DNA of 64,000 nt from Corynebacterium sp. TAE3-ERU16 (GCF_019209935.1 NZ_JAHUTN010000002.1:1-64000), one strand, 5' to 3'; counted from the stretch's first letter, positions 1 to 7,403 are shown. Made by a program: numbers and translations. Notes: generated from the letters alone by a model not told the origin.

Positions 1-185
1 CCCCCCCCCCCCACATTTTTTCCCGGCCTCCCCGCCGGCCGGCTGCCCCCCCACCCCCCCACACCCCCGTGGCTTGTCCCCCAATCCGGGGCTCACCCAC
101 ACAACACAAACCCCCCCGCCCACCCCCCCCCCCAAACGCCCCCCCCGGTGGCCCCCGGCTCGCGTGAACCCCGGGTGAACGGGTG
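1..185. other. C-rich, G-poor terminal stretch (likely contig-end artefact)
   Basis: The first about 170 bases are dominated by long C runs with very few G, unlike anything else in the window. Read on the minus strand this is a G-rich tail running off the end. Such tails are typical of G over-calling at read or contig ends in two-colour sequencing. No gene is supported here. The nrdF stop codon lies just inside the normal sequence at 186. Confidence 0.6.
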
Positions 186-1184
186 TCAGAAATCCCAGTC
201 TGATTCCTCCGTCGACTCCGCCCTGCCGATCACGTACGAGGATCCGGAACCGGAGAAGAAGTCGTGTGTCTCGCTCGATTCGGGGGCGAGCGCCGCGAGT
301 ACGTCCGGCTCGACACCCGACGCCTCTTCCTCGAAGCGGGCCGGGTAGCCGAGGTTCATCAACGCCTTGTCGGCGTTGTAGTGGACGAAGGCCATCACAC
401 CGTCGATGAGACCGAATCCCTGGTAGAGGTCGGACGAGTACTCGAGTTCCATCCGGAGCAGTTCGTCGACGAAGTTCCCGGTGAAGTCCTCCATCTCCGC
501 ACGCCGTTCGGGATGGGCGTCGAGGCCCCGCTGGTACTTGTACCCGGAGTAGTAGCCGTGGACGGCCTTGTCCCGGAGAATCAACCGGATCATGTCCGCG
601 GTGTTCATCATCTGCCCGCGGGCGGAGAACCGCAGCGGCAGATAGAACCCCGCGTAGAGGAGCAGTGAACTCAGCAGCGTCGCAGCCACCTTTCTCTTCA
701 GTGGGTCATCTCCGTAGTAGTGCTCCATGACGGCGGTCGCGCGTTGCTGCAGCAGCGGGTTGTCCGTCGCCCACGCGTACGCGGTGTCGATCTCGACCGT
801 GGAGCACAGGGTGCTGAACACCGAGGAGTAGGAGCGGGCGTGCACCGCCTGCATGAACGCGATGTTCGCGTAGACGGCCTGCTCATGTTCGGTGCGCGCA
901 TCGGGGATCTGCGAGATCTCGCCGACCGTGGCCTGCACCGTGTCCAGGAGGGTGAGGCCGGTGAAGACCTTGACCGTGAGTTGGCGTGTGTCCTCATCCA
1001 TGTTCCGCCACTGGGCGGCGTCGTTCGACAGCGGAACCTTCTCCGGGAGCCAGAAATTGGCGGTCAACCGCTGCCAGATCTCCAGGTCCTTCTCGTCGTC
1101 CAGGCGGTTCCAGTTGACCGGCCTGAGGGGGCGGGTCTCACCGGGGCGCCACTGGGGCGGGGTGAGTGAATCTGCGATTGTCAT
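186..1184 (-). CDS. nrdF: Ribonucleotide reductase radical subunit NrdF, class Ie (QSK, metal-free) type
   Basis: Small (beta) subunit that supplies the radical for ribonucleotide reduction by NrdE; 332 aa, the usual NrdF length. The start is ATG 1184, since upstream residues are unrelated to the family. Canonical class Ib NrdF binds two metals with D67, E98, H101, E158, E192, H195 (E. coli numbering). Here the equivalents are D81, Q112, H115, S172, K206, H209. All spacings are conserved (31, 60, 34, 3 and 4 residues) and the radical tyrosine is Y119. Codons were checked: CAG at 849-851, AGT at 669-671, AAG at 567-569. Q/S/K at exactly these three positions is the signature of class Ie NrdF2, which carries a DOPA radical and no metal. 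The C-terminal tail ending DWDF is the usual NrdE-binding tail. It lies 20 bases after nrdI, same strand. nrdE is not in the window. Confidence 0.93.
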   Translation of the reverse strand: MTIADSLTPPQWRPGETRPLRPVNWNRLDDEKDLEIWQRLTANFWLPEKVPLSNDAAQWRNMDEDTRQLTVKVFTGLTLLDTVQATVGEISQIPDARTEHEQAVYANIAFMQAVHARSYSSVFSTLCSTVEIDTAYAWATDNPLLQQRATAVMEHYYGDDPLKRKVAATLLSSLLLYAGFYLPLRFSARGQMMNTADMIRLILRDKAVHGYYSGYKYQRGLDAHPERRAEMEDFTGNFVDELLRMELEYSSDLYQGFGLIDGVMAFVHYNADKALMNLGYPARFEEEASGVEPDVLAALAPESSETHDFFSGSGSSYVIGRAESTEESDWDF

Positions 1185-1204
1185 GACATTGCTCTCTTCC
1201 GGGG

Positions 1205-1639
1205 TTACTTGTCCGCGCCCACCCGGATGGTGGGTGCGTCGGTGAAGAACTCGGTGAGCCCGGTGCGTACCCGCTCGACGTCTCCCGTGGTTCCGAGAAG
1301 CTCGAAGCGGTAGAGCTCGGGCACGCCGCATTTGGCGGCGATGACGGGGCCGGCGCAGCAGAAGGCTTCGCCGAAGTTCGTGTTTCCGCTGGTGATCACG
1401 CCACGGAGCAGTGCGCGGTTGTCCGGGTTGTTGAGGAACCTGATGACCTGTTTGGGAACGGCCTTGGCCCGGGATCCCCCGCCGTAGGTCGGGGTTATCA
1501 GCACGAACGGCTCGGTGACCTCCAGCTGCGGATCCCTCGCCCGCAGGGGTATCCGTTCGGCGGGAATACCCAACTTGTCGACGAAGCGGGCGGTGTTCCC
1601 GGAGACTGATGAGAAGTAGACGATATGAGGTTCCGGCAT
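1205..1639 (-). CDS. nrdI: NrdI flavodoxin-like activator of NrdF
   Basis: FMN protein of 144 aa that activates class Ib NrdF with reduced oxygen species and, in class Ie, is needed once to convert the tyrosine to DOPA. Visible features: the N-terminal flavodoxin phosphate loop ([13 protein letters not shown]), the TPTYGGG loop, and the [14 protein letters not shown] segment that contacts flavin. It is the first gene of a two-gene nrdI-nrdF unit. ATG 1639 is chosen because MPEPHIVYF matches where family proteins begin; an in-frame ATG at 1663 would add eight residues. In many corynebacteria nrdI is followed by nrdE, but here nrdF follows directly. Confidence 0.92.
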   Translation of the reverse strand: MPEPHIVYFSSVSGNTARFVDKLGIPAERIPLRARDPQLEVTEPFVLITPTYGGGSRAKAVPKQVIRFLNNPDNRALLRGVITSGNTNFGEAFCCAGPVIAAKCGVPELYRFELLGTTGDVERVRTGLTEFFTDAPTIRVGADK

Positions 1640-1677
1640 GGCGACACCATCACGAACTTTCATTTACGGCCCAACGA

Positions 1678-1685
1678 ACTATACT
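1678..1685. promoter_or_regulatory. Overlapping divergent -10 elements between nrdI and the flavoprotein gene
   Basis: The core AACTATACTG gives TATACT (1680-1685) on the plus strand and TATAGT (1678-1683) on the minus strand. The two -10 hexamers overlap by four bases, so RNA polymerase probably cannot occupy both promoters at once. Recognisable -35 elements are weak on both sides. The plus-strand gene has an AAGGAG ribosome site at 1713-1718. Confidence 0.5.
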
Positions 1686-1726
1686 GACGCCGGTAACCGT
1701 ACCCGACGCTCCAAGGAGAACCAACA

Positions 1727-2131
1727 ATGCCAGTCATCACCACCGAGATGCGCGAGATGCTGGGTGCCCAGCTGCCGATTCTCGCGACGGTCACCGATCC
1801 GAGCACCCCGAACATCGGCCCCAAGCGGTCACTCCGGGTCCTCGATGACACGCACCTGATCTTCAACGAGAACACCGGCGGCCAGCACCTCGCGAACATC
1901 AAGGCCGGCTCCCGGCTCGCCGTCGCCGTCATCGACCGTGAGGCGCTCGACGGGTACCGGTTCATCGGCACCGCCGAGCTGTTCAACGAGGGCCCCGCGT
2001 GGGACAACGCCGTCTCCTTCGCGAAGGAGAACGGTATGGGCACCCCGAAGCACGCCGTGGTCATCTCCGTCGAGGAGATCTACTCCCTGCGGTCCGGAGC
2101 CAAGGCGGGAACCCGGATCGACGAGAAATGA
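1727..2131 (+). CDS. Pyridoxamine 5'-phosphate oxidase-like FMN-binding protein
   Basis: 134 aa, a single split beta-barrel of the PNPOx-like flavin-binding superfamily (ITTEMREMLGAQLPILATVTDPSTPNIGPKRS..., then HLIFNENTGGQHLANI). The substrate is not evident; small members reduce or carry flavins or act on diverse small molecules. The start has a strong AAGGAG eight bases upstream. It overlaps the next flavin-reductase-like gene by four bases (ATGA), so the two are translationally coupled. It is divergent from nrdI-nrdF over an 87-base gap with overlapping promoters. I infer, without proof, that the pair could reduce or supply flavin to NrdI. Confidence 0.8.
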   Translation: MPVITTEMREMLGAQLPILATVTDPSTPNIGPKRSLRVLDDTHLIFNENTGGQHLANIKAGSRLAVAVIDREALDGYRFIGTAELFNEGPAWDNAVSFAKENGMGTPKHAVVISVEEIYSLRSGAKAGTRIDEK

Positions 2132-2640
2132 GTTCAGACGCACTGCCCACAGGCGAAGGTCTGAGAACGTTCTTCCGCGGCTGCGCATCAGGGGTCTGGA
2201 TCATCACCACCACCGACCGGGACGGCGAGCCGGTGGGGTTCACGGCATCGTCGGTGGCCTCGGTGGCCCTCGATCCGCCCACCCTGCTCTTCTCCCTCCA
2301 GGCCGGCTCGTCCTCCTGGCCCGCGGTCGAAGCCGCGGAGGAGGTGATGGTCCATGCCCTCGGCGTCGACGACGCCCACCTGGCCAGGCGCTTCTCGACG
2401 TCGGGGATCAGCAGGTTCGAGGGTGTCCGTCACCTTCCCGGTCCGACAGGACTCCCGGTGATCCGGGGTCTCGGCGCCACGCTGCGCGCGAGGATCCTCA
2501 CCACCATCCCGGTAGGCGGGTCCAGGATCGTGCTGGCACAGTGCGTGGAGACGTACATCGCGGGCGACCGCCCCGATCCGCTCGTGCACTCCGCGCGGAG
2601 CTACTGGAGACCGGTTCCGCTGAACTCCGACGAGGACTGA
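2128..2640 (+). CDS. Flavin reductase-like domain protein
   Basis: 170 aa. The N-terminal segment (LRTFFRGCASGVWIITTTDRDGEPVGFTASSVASVALDPPTLLFSL) is the signature of the flavin reductase-like (DIM6/NTAB, HpaC) split-barrel family. Members bind FMN or FAD and reduce it with NAD(P)H for a partner enzyme. No partner monooxygenase is nearby; the neighbours are the upstream PNPOx-like protein and divergent NrdI, itself an FMN protein needing a reductant. The start ATG overlaps the upstream stop (ATGA). Its 3' end faces the DtxR-type gene with a 10-base gap. Confidence 0.82.
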   Translation: MSSDALPTGEGLRTFFRGCASGVWIITTTDRDGEPVGFTASSVASVALDPPTLLFSLQAGSSSWPAVEAAEEVMVHALGVDDAHLARRFSTSGISRFEGVRHLPGPTGLPVIRGLGATLRARILTTIPVGGSRIVLAQCVETYIAGDRPDPLVHSARSYWRPVPLNSDED

Positions 2641-2650
2641 ACCACAGGCA

Positions 2651-3349
2651 TCACGCCCCGTCAGCCACCTGCCCGGACACGGGCAGCACCCGGATGCTCG
2701 CCGCGATGTCCCGGGCGAGCGGGATGTCGCGCCCCGGGTCCTCCGACCTCAGGAGCATGACGCCGGAGGTGGCGCCGGTGTCGGTCACCGCGAACTCCGC
2801 GCCCGGGACGATCCCGAGGCTCCCGAGGTGCCGGAGCACAGCCGGGTCCGCGTCGCGGATCCGGCTCATCTGTATGTGGTCCCCCACCGAGCAGTCGACC
2901 AACGGCCGGAGAATACGATCGGGCAGCCCACCGTCGGAGGACGGGATGGGGTCGCCGTGCGGGTCCAGCTCCGGGTGTCCCAGAGCGGCGTCGATACGCT
3001 CGAGCATCTTCTCCGAGATCGCGTGCTCCAGCCGGTCGGCGTCCTCGTGCACCTCATCCCACTCGTAGCCCAGCATCTCCGCGAGGAAGGTCTCGGCGAG
3101 CCGGTGTCGCCGCACCATCTGCAGGGCCAGTGCACGTCCCTCCTCGGTGAGGGTCACCGACCCGTACGGCGCATGGTCGACGAGGCCGGCGAGCGTCAGG
3201 CGGCGGATCTGGTCCGACACCGACGACGGCCGCAGATCCAGGTGCCGGGCCACCTCCGAGGGGGTCACCGCGCCACCGGTCCACTCGGACAGCGTCCACA
3301 GGCACTTCAGGTAGTTCTGTGCGCTATCGGTCAGGTCCTCGAGATTCAT
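2651..3349 (-). CDS. DtxR-family metalloregulator, probably manganese-type (MntR-like)
   Basis: 232 aa with full DtxR architecture: an N-terminal winged helix (PSEVARHLDLRPSSVSDQIRRL), a dimerisation and metal domain (RRHRLAETFLAEMLGYEWDEVHEDADRLEH) and a C-terminal FeoA/SH3-like domain (LGSLGIVPGAEF). Ancillary-site residues H82, E86 and H101 are kept. At the primary site DtxR Met10 aligns with N12 and Cys102 with D105, while E108 and H109 are retained. An acidic residue in place of Cys102 is what Mn-sensing MntR proteins have, so I infer Mn rather than Fe sensing. Start ATG 3349 gives the standard DtxR N-terminus. It is monocistronic and convergent with the flavin reductase gene. Confidence 0.85.
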   Translation of the reverse strand: MNLEDLTDSAQNYLKCLWTLSEWTGGAVTPSEVARHLDLRPSSVSDQIRRLTLAGLVDHAPYGSVTLTEEGRALALQMVRRHRLAETFLAEMLGYEWDEVHEDADRLEHAISEKMLERIDAALGHPELDPHGDPIPSSDGGLPDRILRPLVDCSVGDHIQMSRIRDADPAVLRHLGSLGIVPGAEFAVTDTGATSGVMLLRSEDPGRDIPLARDIAASIRVLPVSGQVADGA

Positions 3350-3539
3350 GCCCACACCCCACCACAATTCATGAGGAAGAACGGAACACACCGGATCCGC
3401 ATCTTTCCTCGCTCAGGTTTCATACCCCAAGACTTTATCCTGCACCAGCAACTTCCGCAGAGCCACTGCCCCGTCACGATTCACTCTGAGCCACCGGCAG
3501 GGGTGCGGGTTCCCGATCCCGCACGTACACTCGTCGTCC

Positions 3540-4055
3540 ATGAGCAACGAAGAATACAACCTGGACCGTGAAACCATCGTCGACAACCTGACCGTCTTCG
3601 CGGACGCCCGTGCCGACCGAGCGAAGAGCTTCGCCGGCGGCGACGCCAAGATCGACGACACCGACGTCCGCCAGTTCTTCACCGGCCTGTTCCAGGCCTT
3701 CGGGACCGATCCGGACCGTGTCGCGACCAGCTTCGACGAAGCCGAGCGCCTGTCCGAGGGCTCCGACAATCCGCTGTCCGTCTACTGGCCCGGCGTCATC
3801 GCGGGTGTCATGAAGAAGCCCGGCTCCAATCTGGAGGACGCCATCCAGGGAGCGCTGCAGACCCTGGCCGCCCAGATCGAGATGCCCGAGTACCTGCTCG
3901 TCACCGACTACGCCAACGTCGCGCTGATGAACCTCGCCGACGACTCGGACACCACCAAGTTCCACGTCGGTGAGTTCCCGAAGCACGTCGACGAGCTGAT
4001 GAGCCTGTCCAAGAAGGAGATCGATCCCGAGGACGATGAGGACGAGTCCAAGTAG
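3540..4055 (+). CDS. Conserved hypothetical protein
   Basis: 171 aa, acidic, soluble, with no signal peptide or membrane helix. The C-terminal tail is rich in Asp and Glu (KKEIDPEDDEDESK). I do not recognise a domain. A TACACT -10 at 3526-3531 sits eight bases before the ATG, so the mRNA is probably leaderless, which also fixes the start. A strong terminator follows at 4075-4111. It stands alone between the divergent DtxR-type gene and the purine permease. Codon use is like its neighbours. Confidence 0.8.
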   Translation: MSNEEYNLDRETIVDNLTVFADARADRAKSFAGGDAKIDDTDVRQFFTGLFQAFGTDPDRVATSFDEAERLSEGSDNPLSVYWPGVIAGVMKKPGSNLEDAIQGALQTLAAQIEMPEYLLVTDYANVALMNLADDSDTTKFHVGEFPKHVDELMSLSKKEIDPEDDEDESK

Positions 4056-4074
4056 CTGGAACGTCCCACCGAAG

Positions 4075-4111
4075 AAGGCCCCGCCCGGAGTAACCACCCG
4101 GCCGGGGCCTT
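4075..4111 (+). terminator. Rho-independent terminator
   Basis: Inverted repeat AAGGCCCCG ... CGGGGCCTT (arms 4075-4083 and 4103-4111), 20 bases after the stop of the hypothetical gene. Confidence 0.75.
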
Positions 4112-4325
4112 CGTCTGTGGTCCAGGCGATAAGCCACTGCTGTTCCCGCAGCACTTGTTGGGCCCTGTCAGACAACTCGTACTAGAGTCTCAACCGGTGT
4201 TCGATCATGCACACCGGCCACGGGACGGGCACAGACCCTCCCCTGGTCAGCGTGATCACCCCGGGACGATCCCGACGGTGGTCACCCACACCCCCGACAA
4301 CTCCTGATCAGATGGGTCCGCCACG

Positions 4326-5750
4326 TTGAGCTCCCCGAAGAACGAGTCCACCGCACTCGACACCCCCGACAACTCCGTCCATCCCGTCGACCAGATTCCA
4401 CCGGCAGCCCAGTTGTGGCCGCTGTCCTTCCAGCACGTTCTGGCGATGTACGCCGGAGCGGTCGCGGTTCCGCTCGTCCTGGGCGGTGCGATGATCGACG
4501 CAGGCCGGATGCAGCCGTCCGACCTGCCCTACCTGATCACCGCCGACCTCCTGGTCGCCGGAATCGCCACGATCCTCCAGTGCGTCGGCTTCCTGCGGCT
4601 CGGTGCACGCCTGCCGATCGTCCAGGGCTGCACCTTCACCGCCGTCCCCCCGATGATCGTCATCGGCGTGAACTACGGTCCCGCCGCGATCTACGGATCA
4701 GTCCTCGCCTGCGGCCTGTTCATGTTCCTCATGGCCCCGGTCTTCGCGAGGATCCTCTGGATGTTCCCGCCCCTGGTGACAGGCAGCGTCATCACCTGTG
4801 TCGGACTTTCCCTCATACCGGTCGCCGCGACCAACATCTCCGGCGGCTACGCCGATGACGCGGGCAGCGTCGCGAACATCGCTCTCGGCCTGTTCACCCT
4901 CCTCGTCGTCCTCGTCGTCGAGCGCTTCGCGCCTGTCGCCGTCGCCCGGACCTCCGTCCTCATCGGTCTCGCCGTCGGCACCGTCGTCGCCGCATTCATG
5001 GGCAAGGTCGACCTCTCCGGTGTCGGGGAGGAACGCTGGGTCGGTGTCGCCACCCCGTTCCACTTCGGGTTCCCCGAGTTCCCGGTCTCCGCGGTGATCG
5101 CCCTCGTACTCGTCGGACTGGTCACCCTCGTCGAGGCAACCGGCGACTTCCTCGCCGCCGGCGAGATCGTCGGGAAGAGGGCCACTCCCCGCCAGATCGC
5201 CGACGGCCTGCGCGCCGACGGGTTCTCCACCATGCTCGGTGGCGTGTTCAACACCTTCCCGTACACCGCCTTCGCCCAGAACATCGGCCTGCTGGCCATG
5301 AGCCGGGTACGGTCCCGCTACGTCGTCGCCGGTGCGGGAGCCATCCTCGTGGTCCTCGGCCTGCTGCCCAAGCTCGGCGCGGTGATCGCCGCTGTCCCGA
5401 CGCCGGTTCTCGGTGGGGCAACCGCCGCGCTGTTCGGCATGATCGCGGCCTCCGGCATCAAGACCCTGACGAGGCTTGAGATGAACCAGAACTCCGTCCT
5501 GGTCATCGCGGTCTCGCTGACGATGGGCCTGCTTCCGGTCATGCACCCGACCCTGTTCGAGCAGTTCCCCAACTGGTTCGGGACCGTGTTCAACTCGGGC
5601 ATCACCACCGGAGCGTTCACCGCGATCCTGCTGAACCTCCTCTTCTTCGGAACCAGGCGCACGCCCGCCAACGCAGGCCTGGAACTCGACGATGCAGAGT
5701 TCGCGGGCGTCGACGCCAACGTCTACAAGACCGGCACCGAACGCAGCTAG
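4326..5750 (+). CDS. NCS2-family purine (xanthine/urate) permease
   Basis: 474 aa inner-membrane nucleobase:cation symporter-2 protein. The N-terminal HPVDQIPPAAQLWPLSFQHV segment followed by LAMYAGAVAVPLVLGGA is typical of bacterial xanthine/urate carriers. Further family motifs are QGCTFTAVPPMI in the middle and the NFT-like segment VFNTFPYTAFAQNIGLLAMSRVRSRYV. About 12-14 hydrophobic segments are visible. Substrate specificity between xanthine, urate and uracil cannot be settled from the sequence. The start is TTG 4326; the next in-frame ATG (4448) would delete the conserved N-terminus. No purine catabolic gene is adjacent. Confidence 0.85.
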   Translation: MSSPKNESTALDTPDNSVHPVDQIPPAAQLWPLSFQHVLAMYAGAVAVPLVLGGAMIDAGRMQPSDLPYLITADLLVAGIATILQCVGFLRLGARLPIVQGCTFTAVPPMIVIGVNYGPAAIYGSVLACGLFMFLMAPVFARILWMFPPLVTGSVITCVGLSLIPVAATNISGGYADDAGSVANIALGLFTLLVVLVVERFAPVAVARTSVLIGLAVGTVVAAFMGKVDLSGVGEERWVGVATPFHFGFPEFPVSAVIALVLVGLVTLVEATGDFLAAGEIVGKRATPRQIADGLRADGFSTMLGGVFNTFPYTAFAQNIGLLAMSRVRSRYVVAGAGAILVVLGLLPKLGAVIAAVPTPVLGGATAALFGMIAASGIKTLTRLEMNQNSVLVIAVSLTMGLLPVMHPTLFEQFPNWFGTVFNSGITTGAFTAILLNLLFFGTRRTPANAGLELDDAEFAGVDANVYKTGTERS

Positions 5751-6298
5751 ATCAGTACCGCACAAAGAGAAAAGACCCCGCTACCAGAGACTGCCCCCGT
5801 TCCTATTCGTACGGTATCGCCTATGAATCATCCCCTCACCGGCTGGGATCGCGAGCCAGAACCCACGGACAGCGCGTGATTCGTCTCGGAATCTGGTCCA
5901 ATGAAACAGGCGTCGGTCCCCGTGCAGGGCGCAATTGACACTTCACCGATAGATGGGTACTGCACTGGCCGCTGCACTCCGTCTGCGGGGATGCGCCGCT
6001 TTCCTTTTCGAGGACACCCCGCGGATTCGGGTCCGTATCTGTCACCGACATGCTTCATCTGATTTCGAGGTCTCTACCGGTTTGGGAGTACGTCACGGGC
6101 GCAGGGTCGTGGTGGTAACCGGGGTGAGGTAGGTGTCGATGCCGGGCAGTAGCGGTGCGCCCAGCACTTGACTAGAGGTTTCAGGTTCTTCGGCGCATCG
6201 AAGAAGCTACGCGAAATACACTTTTCCTGACACAAAACATGAACTTCTCAAGCCAGTGCTCTCCGCGCCAAATGATGCGACCAGGGTATGATTGGGTG
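5751..6298. other. Gene-poor region with a possible gene fragment
   Basis: About 550 bases of mixed composition between the permease and the ssrA-linked accessory genes. No convincing gene is visible. On the minus strand, 6093-6191 reads as the last about 33 codons of something (ending GIDTYLTPVTTTTLRP and a stop), with a stop immediately upstream. It may be a truncated gene end. No copy of the ssrA 3' end was seen here that could mark a distal attachment site. Confidence 0.4.
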
Positions 6299-6700
6299 AT
6301 GGGGAACCTAGGGCAATATCAAGAGATTGTCGAGCTAGCCAAGCGTTCCGGCGGCGTCGACCCAATGATCGAAAAGATCCAGCGAAAGGCTGTCACCAAG
6401 GCAGCACCGAAAGTATTTTTTGCAGGCTTAGCTGCTGGTGCCGTAATTGTACCTGTCGCACAACCGGTAGTTGGATGGGTCAAGGGCAGGCTGAATGTGA
6501 ATGTTCGTCGTACAACGCCCATAGAGGATGCAGCAGCTATCCAAGGCTTAGAGAAGATCGTTCAGACCGAACAAGACCTTGCCCCAAACGAAGAGAAGTC
6601 ACAAGCTCAGGACGCGTCCGTCGAAGAATCCGAATTTGATGACCTAATGCCCCGCACTAAAGCGGAAGCTAAAGAAAACGACGATGTCGACAAGACGTAG
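6299..6700 (+). CDS. Hypothetical small membrane-anchored protein in accessory DNA
   Basis: About 133 aa from ATG 6299 (MGNLGQYQEIVELAKRSGG). An upstream in-frame ATG at 6239 would add 20 residues with no protein-like character. One hydrophobic segment (VFFAGLAAGAVIVPVAQPVVGWV) lies near residues 39-61, followed by a charged, acidic tail rich in Glu and Asp. I do not recognise the family. GC content and codon use (AAA, GAA, AGA) are clearly lower than the flanking core genes, pointing to acquired DNA. It lies between a decayed region and an integrase remnant next to ssrA, so it is probably leftover cargo of an integrated element. Confidence 0.55.
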   Translation: MGNLGQYQEIVELAKRSGGVDPMIEKIQRKAVTKAAPKVFFAGLAAGAVIVPVAQPVVGWVKGRLNVNVRRTTPIEDAAAIQGLEKIVQTEQDLAPNEEKSQAQDASVEESEFDDLMPRTKAEAKENDDVDKT

Positions 6701-6724
6701 CGCCTACATCATTCTCAGGAATGA

Positions 6725-6895
6725 GTAAGCCTGATTCACGCTGGGCGAAACTCTAAAGATGCCACAATGACGCTGAGCAGGTACGGCCACCTCTTTCCAG
6801 ATGACTTGGACCCACTGATTAGCACACTCGGAGCAATCCTGTTCACAGAAGATTGTGGGCAAAGTGTGGGCAAGAATGAAATGCCAGCTGTCTGA
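6725..6895 (+). pseudogene. Remnant of a phage-type tyrosine integrase (C-terminal end only)
   Basis: An open stretch of 56 codons reads AGRNSKDATMTLSRYGHLFP then DDLDPL, the characteristic C-terminal box of actinobacterial phage-type tyrosine recombinases. It includes the catalytic Tyr region (TLSRYGHLF). The upstream catalytic Arg and His boxes are missing and a stop lies at 6722-6724, so only the tail survives. It ends 48 bases from the 3' end of ssrA, a classic integration target for such enzymes. This indicates a past integrative element at this site. Confidence 0.8.
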
Positions 6896-6908
6896 AGCTT
6901 CGAAAAAA

Positions 6909-6940
6909 GGCCCCTTACCTGCGTTAACAGGTAAGGGGCC
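6909..6940. terminator. Bidirectional terminator after ssrA
   Basis: Perfect 12-bp inverted repeat (GGCCCCTTACCT / AGGTAAGGGGCC) with an A run on the left (6903-6908). For the minus-strand ssrA transcript this gives a stem followed by a T run. It starts three bases beyond the ssrA CCA end. It could also stop transcripts from the integrase side. Confidence 0.85.
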
Positions 6941-6942
6941 TT

Positions 6943-7320
6943 TGGTGGAGCTGCCGGGAATTGAACCCGGGTCCTCCGCAATCGCGCCAGGGCTTCTCCG
7001 TGCGCAGTTCGCGTCTGATCTCTGCTCGGCCCTCCGGCTCGGACGAACACGTTCCGGATGATGGGCCCAGTCAGCGGTGGGAGTCCCGTACGGCCCCGCT
7101 GACGCGGCCGGACGGCAAGTCCCTTGATCGATGCCGGCTACCAGGTCAGGGACGAACCTGGGCCGACAGACACGCGGTCGCTGGTTTTAGGCAGCGAGGG
7201 CGTAGTCGCGCTGAGTGTTCTCGGCGCTTATGAGGTTGCTACGACGCTTACGGTGGTCTCTAGCCTGCACCGGCACGCTTCCCCTGGCTTGATGCACGAA
7301 GTCGAAACCATATCAGCCCC
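6943..7320 (-). ncRNA. ssrA: Transfer-messenger RNA (tmRNA)
   Basis: 378-nt tmRNA that with SmpB rescues stalled ribosomes and tags the nascent protein. The 5' end GGGGCTGATATGGTTTCGAC (from 7320 downwards) pairs with the 3' end CAGCTCC-ACCA (CCA at 6945-6943). The T-arm GGGTTCAATTCCC is visible near 6965. The tag reading frame is at 7225-7187 (minus), giving AENTQRDYALAA and TAA, close to the corynebacterial tag ending DYALAA. Its 3' end is the likely attachment site for the decayed element to the left, and smpB lies 2.3 kb upstream. Confidence 0.96.
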
Positions 7321-7367
7321 TTGCATCCTGCGTTCTTCCCGATTTCCCTCAGGTCAACCGGAAGGTT

Positions 7368-7403
7368 CCACAGTCCTGTGGTGGGTCGTACGTTAACCAC
7401 AGG
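7368..7403. repeat. Clustered CCACAG/CTGTGG inverted repeats upstream of ssrA
   Basis: A 14-bp palindrome CCACAGTCCTGTGG (7368-7381) is followed by a further CCACAGG at 7397-7403, so CCTGTGGT and ACCACAGG also form an 8-bp inverted repeat over a 15-base loop. It lies 48-83 bases upstream of the ssrA 5' end. It could be an operator or a hairpin at the end of the upstream genes; no T run follows, so a terminator is unlikely. Confidence 0.4.

Noticed and set aside
1..185. Poly-C region considered as a simple repeat or telomere-like end
   Set aside because: The runs are irregular with no repeating unit; an artefact at a contig edge explains them better.
5828..6058. Short minus-strand frames of 71-76 codons
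   Set aside because: No ribosome site, no hydrophobic or domain pattern; probably non-coding sequence.
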